From Alphaproteobacteria bacterium (lineage in GTDB: Bacteria > Pseudomonadota > Alphaproteobacteria > Micavibrionales > UBA2020), in the NCBI GenBank assembly GCA_029266795.1, contig JAQSWE010000009.1:1-29679 (forward strand): DNA of 29,679 bases. The letters run 5' to 3'. How positions within the stretch are numbered: the first letter of the stretch is position 1; every line of letters starts with the position of its first letter. The notes under the pieces are model-generated. The model did no database searches and had not been told where the DNA came from. It saw nothing but the letters and a program-made list of their open reading frames with translations. Below are positions 14,696 to 21,196 of this stretch, one piece after another. The position numbers and the translations under genes are program-made.

Positions 14696-17323
14696 ATGCA
14701 TGTGCCGCGGCTGTATACCCGGATGGATGCCGACCCCGTAAAAGGGGTGGCGCAGCGCATTCATCAGGACGGCGACTTCGCCGAATATGCCGTGCCCGCC
14801 TTCTGGGGCCGCAGCGCCGCCGAGGTGCTGGTCGAGCAGGTCTTTTGCAAGACGGCGATCCCGGCACTTTTGAAACCGGTGCCGGAAGACGGCGTGCCGC
14901 AGTTCCTGTGGCGGCGCGAACCCGATGAATCGGGCCTCGACGGCATTTCCGCCGAATGGCGCTTCCGGCATGAACGCGATTTCCGCGAATGCTTCGCACG
15001 CATCGCGGGCGGGCTTTGCTATCACGGCTGGAAAGCGGGATTGTTTGATTCCGAAGACGACGCCCGCAGTTTCTACGATGAATTCCGCCACATCCTGCTG
15101 CACCAGATCGCGCTGCCGGAAATCGCGCTGCTGGCGACGGCCGGACTCGACTGGGCTTACGCGCTGGATACTGCCTTTATTCCTGCCGCGCGCATCGCGG
15201 GATTTTCGGATGCGCTGTTCGGCGAAAACGCGAGCGGCGCGGGCATCGCGGTTGCCTCCGACAGCCCGCAGAAAAATATCCTGCGTCGGCTGAAAGTCTT
15301 GGGCGAGCGTCAGGCACTCGACGGCGGCGTAAAGAAAATTTCCGTGACGCTGCCCGTCGAAAACGCGGACAGCCCTGCTTTCGTTGCGCTCAAGCGCCAG
15401 TCCGATATCGCGACCGTCGCGCAGGAAGTGGGTGGCAAAACGCTCGAGGCCGCGCTGCATCATGTGATGGATGCCTGCGACCGTGATTCAGTATTCGGCT
15501 TCGACCCCGAACATAATTTGACACTGCGTCAGGCCATGATGGATGCACGCCGCGCCGGTGTGCCGGAAGCGCCATTGCGCATGGCCGTCCATGCCGCGCA
15601 GCAGGGCGCGGAAGAGATCGACCTGTTCTCGAACGCCGAAGAACCCGCTGCACCGCAAATCTCCACGACGCTGTCCGTTCCCGATGAATTCATCGAAAGC
15701 GCACTGACCGGCCACGGTTTCCTGCTGCGCGATGCGGGCGAGGCGAAGACGCATTATCCCGCCGAAAAACTCTGGAACGGCATCGCCGATGCTGTCTGGG
15801 CAACCGGCGAACCGGCGATTTTGTTCCGCGACAGCACGGCTGCGGCCTCCGCCTTCCAGACCTCGGCGCCGCTCGCCGTCAGCGGGCAGGGGGGCGTCGT
15901 GTTCCTGCATGATACCGCTGCGCCCGCCGCGACGCTGCAACTGCTGAAATTCGCCAACCGTCAGGGCGGCATGCTGATTGATGCGGAAAAACTGCAGCAT
16001 ACCGTCAAAATCCTCATGATCGCGCTAGAGGCTTCGTTCAGCTTCGCGCCGCTGCCGGAAAAGGCTGTCACCTATCGCCCGGTTTCCATCGGCATGTCCG
16101 GCCTTTCTGCTCTTCTGATGGGCAATATGCTGCCCTATGACAGCGATGCCGGCCGCGCGACTGCCGCGCTGGTTGCAGCCCTGATGTCGGGCGCGGCGCA
16201 TGAGGCCTCCGCCGAAATCGCCGTCGCGACAGGCGCTTTTGCGGGCTTCGAGCCGATGCACAAAGATTACCTGCAGGCCGTAAAAGACAAGATGAGCGCC
16301 GTCGCCGGTACGTCCTACATGCAAAAGGGCTTGTCCCGCCGACCCGCCGAATTGAAATCATCGCTCTGCCCTGACCAATCATTGGTTGAGGCCGTGAAGG
16401 GTGCATGGGCGCGCGCCTATGCGCTGGGCCGCGAAAAAGGATTCCGGCACGCGCATCTGACCGCGATGGATACCGATGAATCGCTGCAGGCCTTGCTGGG
16501 CGGCCAGACGCGCGATATCGCGCCGGAAGCGTCGCTGGTACGGTTTGAGGGTTATTTCGCCGATGGCAACGACGCCGCCGAAATCTACGGCAAGAAACTC
16601 AATCCAATGGCGGCGCAGGCCTTGCAGAAAATGGGCTTCAATGCGTTTGAGCGCGATGCGATCAGCTTTTACGCGGTCGGCCACGGCACGCTGCTGGATG
16701 CCCCCGGCATCAGCCATGCGGAATTGAAAGCCAAAGGTTTCCATCAGGCCGCGCTCGATGCGCTCGAAGTTGCCCTCCGCACCGCGCAGCATATCCGCTA
16801 TGCCTTCAACAAATGGACGCTGGGCGAAGATTTCTGCCGTCATATGCTGGGCTTCACCGCCCATGAACTCAGCAGCGGCACGTTTGACATGCTCACCGCG
16901 ATGCGCTTCACCGAAGACGAAATCGAAGCCGCAAACCTCTACTGCTGCGGCGCGATGACGCTCGAGGGCGCGCCGCACCTCCTGCCGAAACACCTGAGCA
17001 TTTTCGACTGCCTGACGCCGTCCGGCTCCGGCGTGCGCCGTATCACCCCCGAGGCACAAGTGCGCATGCAGGCGGCGGTCGAACCGTTCCTGTCCGGCAC
17101 CGCCTGCCACACGGTCGAGCTCGGCCATTACAGCGCCGTCGATGATATCCAGAAACTGCTGCTGCTCGGCTGGGAACTCGGCATCAAGCGCATCCAGCTC
17201 TATCGCGACGGCTGTTCGCTGCTGCATGCGGTCGCGCTACCAGTCGCCGAAGACAACGGCGAACAGGTCGAAGAACAACAATCGATTGTCCCCCTGCGCC
17301 GCCGTATCCGCGTCGCATCTTAA
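14696..17323 (+). CDS. Class II ribonucleotide reductase (NrdJ)-like pseudoenzyme
   Basis: 875 residues, colinear with alphaproteobacterial adenosylcobalamin-dependent NrdJ (about 1200 residues) but lacking much of the catalytic barrel and the C-terminal domain. Clear NrdJ blocks are GWKAGLFDSEDDARSFYDEF (111-130), PYDSDAGRA (480-488), VGHGTL with APGISHAELKAKGF (661-682), FNKWTLGEDFC (704-714) and CGAMTLEGAPHLLPKH (751-766). Missing features: the thiyl-radical Cys and Glu of NPCSE align with Gln398 and Gly400; the second redox Cys of the DTAC motif is Ala409; the P-T-G-T-I phosphate loop reads TDESL (about 593-597); the segment with the first redox Cys is deleted after residue 158. The frame is intact and long, so it is maintained, not decaying. 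A regulatory or structural role is possible. The alignment is from memory. Confidence 0.85.
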   Translation: MHVPRLYTRMDADPVKGVAQRIHQDGDFAEYAVPAFWGRSAAEVLVEQVFCKTAIPALLKPVPEDGVPQFLWRREPDESGLDGISAEWRFRHERDFRECFARIAGGLCYHGWKAGLFDSEDDARSFYDEFRHILLHQIALPEIALLATAGLDWAYALDTAFIPAARIAGFSDALFGENASGAGIAVASDSPQKNILRRLKVLGERQALDGGVKKISVTLPVENADSPAFVALKRQSDIATVAQEVGGKTLEAALHHVMDACDRDSVFGFDPEHNLTLRQAMMDARRAGVPEAPLRMAVHAAQQGAEEIDLFSNAEEPAAPQISTTLSVPDEFIESALTGHGFLLRDAGEAKTHYPAEKLWNGIADAVWATGEPAILFRDSTAAASAFQTSAPLAVSGQGGVVFLHDTAAPAATLQLLKFANRQGGMLIDAEKLQHTVKILMIALEASFSFAPLPEKAVTYRPVSIGMSGLSALLMGNMLPYDSDAGRATAALVAALMSGAAHEASAEIAVATGAFAGFEPMHKDYLQAVKDKMSAVAGTSYMQKGLSRRPAELKSSLCPDQSLVEAVKGAWARAYALGREKGFRHAHLTAMDTDESLQALLGGQTRDIAPEASLVRFEGYFADGNDAAEIYGKKLNPMAAQALQKMGFNAFERDAISFYAVGHGTLLDAPGISHAELKAKGFHQAALDALEVALRTAQHIRYAFNKWTLGEDFCRHMLGFTAHELSSGTFDMLTAMRFTEDEIEAANLYCCGAMTLEGAPHLLPKHLSIFDCLTPSGSGVRRITPEAQVRMQAAVEPFLSGTACHTVELGHYSAVDDIQKLLLLGWELGIKRIQLYRDGCSLLHAVALPVAEDNGEQVEEQQSIVPLRRRIRVAS

Positions 17324-17332
17324 GGTCATCTT

Positions 17333-17842
17333 ATGGCTGACACTCTCGAATATTCCTATAAGGTCAACGTCAAGAAAATGGGGCTGCTGATCCCCGTCAT
17401 CGCGGGGCTTGCCCTTTTCATGGCGCATCTTGGGATGACGAATGACCGCGGGTTGATCCTGTTTCACGCCATTCATCTGGACGTGGAAGACGCCAAGATT
17501 TTCTACTGGTGCATGTCAGCCATACTCGGTCTGGCGGCGGGTGCCTGTATCGTTGCCGTCATCACGCAGTTGAATGCCGGTGATGCGACGGTGCTGCGCG
17601 TCGCCGATGACGGATTCACTATTCCGGTTGGATTTTTTGAAAAGCGGATGGAATTCGTGCGCTTTTCCGATATTACAAAACTCACGATGATGTCGGTGAA
17701 CGGGCAGAACTACCTTGTTATCCGGCATATGGGCGGCAAGATCAGCCTGCAGCAGCAGGCGATGGAAAATGCTGCGGCCTATGATGCCGTGACGTCCGCG
17801 ATCTACGCGCGCAGCCCCCATCTTGTCGTCGATAAAACCTGA
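17333..17842 (+). CDS. Two-helix membrane protein with PH-like domain
   Basis: 169 residues. Two transmembrane helices lie at about 16-34 and 57-80. They are followed by a cytoplasmic strand-rich part (VLRVADDGFTIPVGFFEKRMEFVRFSDITKLTMM) and a closing helix (QQAMENAAAYDAVTSAIYA). That layout resembles bacterial PH-like (YcxB/bPH) proteins: strands that read like a pleckstrin fold after a helical hairpin. The function is unknown. It starts 9 bases after the RNR-like stop with AAGG as ribosome binding site, so the two form an operon. It ends immediately beside the convergent ankyrin gene. Confidence 0.75.
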   Translation: MADTLEYSYKVNVKKMGLLIPVIAGLALFMAHLGMTNDRGLILFHAIHLDVEDAKIFYWCMSAILGLAAGACIVAVITQLNAGDATVLRVADDGFTIPVGFFEKRMEFVRFSDITKLTMMSVNGQNYLVIRHMGGKISLQQQAMENAAAYDAVTSAIYARSPHLVVDKT

Positions 17843-18670
17843 TTATTCCGTGACCGGCTGTTTCGGCTTGAAGCGCGCAGTGGCGGGTGCGGCGACGCTG
17901 CCGGTGACGCCCTTGGCAAGCGGCTGGTAAATTGCGGCTTCGGCGGCCTCGATCGTTTTCAGGCTCTCGGTTGCGCCGAATTCCTGCGCCAGGTCGCGCG
18001 CGCGTTTCTGCTTGTTGTCGTCCAGCATCACATTTGCGTTCAGCCCGATATATTTCTCGACCAGCTTCTGGTCATTTTTCACCGCCGCTTCCATCAGCGC
18101 ACTGCGGCCTTCTGCATCCTGCGCATCCAGCCCTGCGGTCGGGTACTGCGTGATGACGTCGATCGTTTCATGCTTGCCGGGCAGCTTGGTCGCCCAGATC
18201 AGGGGCGTCACGCCGTCGTCGCCGGTCAGTGAAAAATCCGCACCTGCATCGCCCAGCGACTTGGTCGTCGTGACCAGCCCGTCCTGCGCCGCGAAATAGG
18301 CGGCGGTGCGGCCTTTGCTGTCCTGTTGGTTGACGGGCGTTTTCGCGTTGATGAGGACGAGATTGATTTGTTCCGGCTGATGCTCGCGCACCGACACCAT
18401 CAGCGCGGTCTGCTGGAAATTATTCACGAGGGTGACATCGGCCTGCTTCTCGATCAGCAGCTTCACGGCATCCAGATGCCCTTCGCGTGCGGCCAGATGC
18501 AGGGGGGTGTCGTTATTGGTCTGGCGGGCATTAATATTCGCGCCCTTTGCCAGCAGGTCGACGATTTTGTCGGTTTCGCCGAATTCGGCCGCGCTCAGCA
18601 GCTGGCGGTCGAGGCTTTCCGTGTTGTCATTCGCGGGCGCGGCTGCAGTGTTGAACGGCGTGCTGGCCAT
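17843..18670 (-). CDS. Ankyrin-repeat protein (275 residues)
   Basis: 275 residues from the ATG at 18670 (AGGGGA upstream); an in-frame ATG at 18694 is possible, and the upstream TTG at 18778 is excluded if the promoter at 18750-18778 is real. After a short linker with PANDN (12-16) come about five ankyrin repeats: LLSAAEFGETDKIVDLLAKGANI, DTPLHLAAREGHLDAVKLLIEKQAD, a QQTALMVSV unit, a GRTAAYFAAQDG unit, a GVTPLIWATKLPG unit and a GRSALMEAAVKND unit. The C-terminal 55 residues are non-repeat and Ala-rich. There is no signal peptide, so it is probably cytoplasmic unless exported by a leaderless route. Ankyrin repeats bind proteins; the partner is unknown. Confidence 0.88.
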   Translation of the reverse strand: MASTPFNTAAAPANDNTESLDRQLLSAAEFGETDKIVDLLAKGANINARQTNNDTPLHLAAREGHLDAVKLLIEKQADVTLVNNFQQTALMVSVREHQPEQINLVLINAKTPVNQQDSKGRTAAYFAAQDGLVTTTKSLGDAGADFSLTGDDGVTPLIWATKLPGKHETIDVITQYPTAGLDAQDAEGRSALMEAAVKNDQKLVEKYIGLNANVMLDDNKQKRARDLAQEFGATESLKTIEAAEAAIYQPLAKGVTGSVAAPATARFKPKQPVTE

Positions 18671-18749
18671 GTTTGCTGATTCCCCTATCCCCATTATCGC
18701 CTGCAAGGCTGCCGATTCTGCCGGTTCTTGCTCTGTCAGGCTGCCCGCT

Positions 18750-18778
18750 ATCATATACGAAGCGGTTACAGGATGCAA
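18750..18778 (-). promoter_or_regulatory. Promoter of the 275-residue ankyrin gene
   Basis: On the minus strand TTGCAT (18778-18773) and TATGAT (18755-18750) are separated by 17 bases. Transcription would start near 18743, giving an untranslated leader of about 73 bases before the ATG at 18670. The -10 is strong, the -35 moderate. Confidence 0.45.
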
Positions 18779-18781
18779 TAA

Positions 18782-18793
18782 TTATGGTAATAA
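18782..18793 (-). promoter_or_regulatory. Shared upstream element, copy 1 (TTATTACCATAA)
   Basis: This 12-base sequence lies just upstream of the -35 of the ankyrin gene at 17843-18670. An identical copy in the same orientation precedes the other ankyrin operon (21169-21180). The ends TTAT/ATAA are mutually inverted, as in a small operator. Confidence 0.45.
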
Positions 18794-18945
18794 CGGGAAC
18801 TTTTCCGCACGCCGTCAAAAAAACCAATAAAAAACAATCATCTGGCTTATCTTTTACGCGTTAAGACGAAATTCATAATCTGTTAATATATAACTGGGAT
18901 ACTGAGAATAGATGACTGGATTGTGACGGATAGGAGGTAATGGAC

Positions 18946-19128
18946 ATGGGCCACGAAGAAAAATTCCCCGATGGCGACGCCTGGGCCGCGACCATTACCG
19001 ACGATTTCAAGAGCAAGGCAACGCGCCAGACCGAGATGCCGCTGTCATCCATCACGCCGGCCAACAGCCGGTCCAAGACGTCTTATGAAACCTTCGCCAA
19101 TCTCGACCTTACCAAGCTGGGTCTGTAG
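18946..19128 (+). CDS. Small orphan protein (60 residues)
   Basis: 60 residues. An ATG at 18940 is also in frame, but a perfect AGGAGG (18932-18937) lies 8 bases before the ATG at 18946 and only 2 before the other, so 18946 is chosen. The protein is polar, with no Cys and no hydrophobic segment: an acidic start (GHEEKFPDGDAWAATITDDF), a Ser/Thr-rich middle and an ending ETFANLDLTKLGL. I do not recognise it. The excellent ribosome binding site, normal codon use and a dedicated terminator after the stop suggest a real, well-translated gene. The AT-rich 165 bases before it (18779-18945) would hold its promoter. Confidence 0.7.
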   Translation: MGHEEKFPDGDAWAATITDDFKSKATRQTEMPLSSITPANSRSKTSYETFANLDLTKLGL

Positions 19129-19156
19129 CACTCATAAAGATTGAACGGATAAACAC

Positions 19157-19189
19157 GCTCCTTTAGGCTGACCGCCAAAGGAGCTTTTT
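19157..19189 (+). terminator. Intrinsic terminator that contains the ridA ribosome binding site
   Basis: GCTCCTTT (19157-19164) pairs perfectly with AAAGGAGC (19177-19184). GGC/GCC (19166-19168 with 19174-19176) extends the stem past a bulged A, the loop is TGACC, and five T follow. The right arm holds the AAGGAG that serves the ridA ATG at 19191. The same hairpin can thus end the upstream transcript and hide the Shine-Dalgarno sequence in any read-through transcript. Confidence 0.75.
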
Positions 19190-19190
19190 C

Positions 19191-19652
19191 ATGCCGAAGA
19201 TCAACGACCGCCTTGCCGCACTCAACATCACGCTGCCACAGCTGGTGCCGCCGGTGGCGAACTACGTGCCCTTCACCATTTCGGGCAACACGCTTTATAT
19301 CTCCGGCCAGCTGCCGATGGCGGCGGGACAGTTGAGCAAAGGTTTGCTGGGCAAGGATACGTCGGTCGAGCAGGGCGCTGCCGCCGCGCGCATCTGCGCC
19401 ATCAACATCATCGCGCAGGCATCCGCCGCGCTGAATGGCGACCTTGACCGCGTGACGCGCTGCCTGCGCTTGGGCGGTTTCGTCGCCTCGGCGCCGGAAT
19501 TCTTCGACCACCCCAAAGTCATCAATGGCGCATCCGATTTGATCGTGGAAGTTTTCGGCGATGCGGGCAAGCATGCGCGCGCGGCGGTCGGCGTTTCCGC
19601 GCTGCCGCTCGGTGCGTCGGTCGAGGTCGATGCGATTTTTGAAATCAAGTAA
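19191..19652 (+). CDS. RidA family protein (enamine/imine deaminase-like)
   Basis: 153 residues with the RidA/YjgF/UK114 fold: NRLAAL-type start, TISGNTLYISGQLP (about 29-43), a middle stretch QGAAAARICAINIIAQASAAL and the end ARAAVGVSALPLGASVEVDAIFEI. The conserved Arg that anchors the substrate carboxylate in RidA proteins is present in the HARAAVGV block. RidA enzymes hydrolyse reactive enamines and imines from pyridoxal-phosphate enzymes; this one belongs to the longer subgroup often just called RidA family. It is followed after 11 bases by pyrF and is translated from a ribosome binding site within the preceding hairpin. Confidence 0.9.
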   Translation: MPKINDRLAALNITLPQLVPPVANYVPFTISGNTLYISGQLPMAAGQLSKGLLGKDTSVEQGAAAARICAINIIAQASAALNGDLDRVTRCLRLGGFVASAPEFFDHPKVINGASDLIVEVFGDAGKHARAAVGVSALPLGASVEVDAIFEIK

Positions 19653-19663
19653 GGGTTCTTGCG

Positions 19664-20140
19664 ATGACGGGGATTTTCTGCGCGATTGACGCTGGCAATA
19701 TGCAAGATGCGCAAGACATGGTGCGCAAACTCTCCCGCATCGATATCGGCATCAAGATCGGCCTTGAGCTCTTCGTCGCCGAGGGCCCGTTTTGCATGGA
19801 GCGGTTGCGGGAATTGAAGGGCGGCGAGACGCCGGTTTTCCTCGACCTGAAACTGCATGACATCCCCAATACAGTCGCAGGCGCGGTGCGCGCCGCCGTG
19901 CGCTGCCGTGCGGATTTCATCACAATCCATACCTCCGGCGGCACGGCCATGATGCGCGCTGCGATCGAGGCCGCGCAGGATGCTGCCGCCCAACTCAACT
20001 GCCCGCTGCCCGCATTGCTCGGCGTGACGGTGCTGACGCATATGGATGACGCCGACCTTGGGCGTCCGATCACACAAGCTGCCGACCCCGCGAAAGTCGC
20101 GCAGGACATCCTCGACAGCCTGAAACGCAAGGCGGCCTAA
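19664..20140 (+). CDS. pyrF: Orotidine 5'-phosphate decarboxylase with in-frame internal deletion
   Basis: 158 residues against the usual 225-235. Residues 1-132 match OMP decarboxylase up to GVTVLTHMDDADL. The catalytic DLKLHDIPNTV (61-71, with Asp61, Lys63 and Asp66), Asp9 and Lys31 are present. Residues 133-158, GRPITQAADPAKVAQDIL, match the extreme C-terminus of the full-length enzyme. About 70 residues between them are absent, including the segments normally reading VCSP.E and PGIRP and the Gln of the phosphate-covering loop. The joint is at Leu132/Gly133 (20059/20060). Two strands of the TIM barrel are gone, so activity on OMP is unlikely unless a second pyrF exists. An assembly error cannot be excluded. 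Its last 4 bases overlap a minus-strand ankyrin gene. Confidence 0.88.
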   Translation: MTGIFCAIDAGNMQDAQDMVRKLSRIDIGIKIGLELFVAEGPFCMERLRELKGGETPVFLDLKLHDIPNTVAGAVRAAVRCRADFITIHTSGGTAMMRAAIEAAQDAAAQLNCPLPALLGVTVLTHMDDADLGRPITQAADPAKVAQDILDSLKRKAA

Positions 20141-20397
20141 TCTTCATCCTTGGGCAATTCGGACAGTGCGATGATCGCATCCGCGATCTCGTCATGCCCC
20201 TTGGTCACCGCCCACATCAGTGCCGAGAAACCCCGCTTGTCGCGGATATTGGTGTCGGCACCGCTGCGCAGCAAGCCCATCGCTTTTTGCAAATCGGGCT
20301 CGTCCTTGCGCAGTTCCGTCAGCAGCAGAATGCCCATGCCTTCCGGTGACAGCGGAATCATCAGCGCAGCTTTGTTGAAGAGAATATTCGTGGGCAT
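20137..20397 (-). CDS. Short ankyrin-repeat protein (86 residues)
   Basis: 86 residues. After a hydrophobic start (ILFNKAALMIPLSPEGMGILLL) come about two ankyrin units: DLQKAMGLLRSGADTNIRDKRG and FSALMWAVTKGHDEIADAIIAL. It ends in an acidic PKDED tail. It is far too short for a stable solenoid alone and may pair with another protein. It is the third gene in a minus-strand operon whose first gene starts at 21088, with an 8-base gap from the preceding small ORF. No clear ribosome binding site precedes the ATG, so translation may depend on coupling. Confidence 0.75.
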   Translation of the reverse strand: MPTNILFNKAALMIPLSPEGMGILLLTELRKDEPDLQKAMGLLRSGADTNIRDKRGFSALMWAVTKGHDEIADAIIALSELPKDED

Positions 20398-20405
20398 GGA
20401 AAAGT

Positions 20406-20540
20406 TTAACCCGCGCGGCGGAACCTTGCAACCGCAGGGGCGGCGATGCCCTTGCCGATCACGGCGGTTTTCGCCAGCGTGACGTTATATTGCGCCGCGG
20501 CGGCCGTCAGGGTCTTGATCGCCGCTTCTTCGCCGTTCAT
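20406..20540 (-). CDS. Very small ORF (44 residues) between ankyrin genes
   Basis: 44 residues, beginning MNGEEAAIKTL and ending VARFRRAG. It starts two bases after the stop of the 181-residue ankyrin gene (TGA AA ATG) and stops 8 bases before the next ankyrin start, so it fills the gap between them exactly. Third-position GC is high, as in neighbouring genes. The sequence is one or two amphipathic helices with a basic C-terminus. It faintly recalls short helix-turn-helix proteins of Alphaproteobacteria that end in a V-x-R-x-R-x-G segment. I cannot name a function. Confidence 0.5.
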   Translation of the reverse strand: MNGEEAAIKTLTAAAAQYNVTLAKTAVIGKGIAAPAVARFRRAG

Positions 20541-20542
20541 TT

Positions 20543-21088
20543 TCAGGTATTCTCGATCAGCGCTTTCGCGGCATCGTAATGCCCCTCCATCGCCGCGTGC
20601 ATAAGGGCGTTCCAGCCATGACGGTCGGTGCGCATCAGGTCGTCGTCCTTCGCCGCAATTTCTTTAACGCTGTCGGTGAAGCCGCGCCGCGCTGCAATCA
20701 TCAGCGGCGTGCGGCCTTGGTCGCCGCGCTGGTTCAGGTCTGCGCCATATCCCAGCATGCTTCGCACATCATCAATATCCTCATCTTGGCCGTTCAGCAC
20801 CTTGATCAGGTCCTGCCCCAGATAGGCGGGCAGCATGATCATGTGCTTTGAAATCTCGTGATAGCCGTTCAGGAAATCGAATGCGGTCTGGTTCAATTCC
20901 GGGTGCTGGTATGAGAGGTCTGCGCCCTGTTCGATCAGCCGTTTGACCTTGGGGATATCGACCGGCGTGCCGTCGCCGAATTCCACCTTATATAATTCAT
21001 CGAACAACTGCTTCGCGAGGCCGGCGGGGTCTGACCCATGCGGCACATCGGGGGCGGCGGCATCGTTGAAATTCGCGGCGGTTTTCAT
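20543..21088 (-). CDS. Ankyrin-repeat protein (181 residues)
   Basis: 181 residues. The N-terminal part (1-95) contains one divergent repeat, DIPKVKRLIEQGADLSYQHPEL, and a TAFDFLNGYHEI segment. The C-terminal part has two to three regular ankyrin units: IDDVRSMLGYGADLNQRGDQG, RTPLMIAARRGFTDSVKEIA and HGWNALMHAAMEGHYDAAKALI. There is no signal peptide or membrane segment. It is the first gene of the minus-strand operon 21088-20137 and is divergent from accD. An upstream block shared with the other ankyrin gene suggests joint regulation. Confidence 0.87.
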   Translation of the reverse strand: MKTAANFNDAAAPDVPHGSDPAGLAKQLFDELYKVEFGDGTPVDIPKVKRLIEQGADLSYQHPELNQTAFDFLNGYHEISKHMIMLPAYLGQDLIKVLNGQDEDIDDVRSMLGYGADLNQRGDQGRTPLMIAARRGFTDSVKEIAAKDDDLMRTDRHGWNALMHAAMEGHYDAAKALIENT

Positions 21089-21168
21089 ACGGGCTATCCG
21101 GCAGATTCTTCTTTTAAAGACCCTATATTGGTACTCCCGTTTGGCGATTATGTCAATAATTGGCAGAT

Positions 21169-21180
21169 TTATGGTAATAA
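21169..21180 (-). promoter_or_regulatory. Shared upstream element, copy 2 (TTATTACCATAA)
   Basis: This copy is identical to the 12 bases at 18782-18793 and in the same orientation relative to its ankyrin gene (81 bases before the ATG at 21088). A second shared block, AATTATTG, follows it. A TTGACA (21156-21151, minus strand) overlaps this and could be the -35 of the ankyrin operon. Confidence 0.45.
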
Positions 21181-21190
21181 TATTGCTTAT

Positions 21191-21196
21191 TATAAT
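21191..21196 (+). promoter_or_regulatory. -10 element of the accD promoter
   Basis: A perfect TATAAT lies in an AT-rich divergent gap, 57 bases before the accD ATG. The matching -35 is weak (TTTATG at 21168-21173). A dyad TAATAA (21175-21180) / TTATTA (21187-21192) overlaps it and could be an operator shared with the divergent ankyrin operon. Confidence 0.4.

Noticed and set aside
14696..17323. Recent pseudogene or frameshifted nrdJ
   Set aside because: The frame is open over 875 codons with conserved blocks and usual codon use; the losses are substitutions and clean in-frame deletions, not frameshifts.
18671..18778. N-terminal extension of the 275-residue ankyrin protein to a TTG at 18778
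   Set aside because: This region contains the likely -10 and transcription start of the gene, and no ribosome binding site precedes the TTG.
18861..18900. CtrA site (TTAA-N7-TTAA)
   Set aside because: TTAA half-sites occur but not at the required 7-base spacing.
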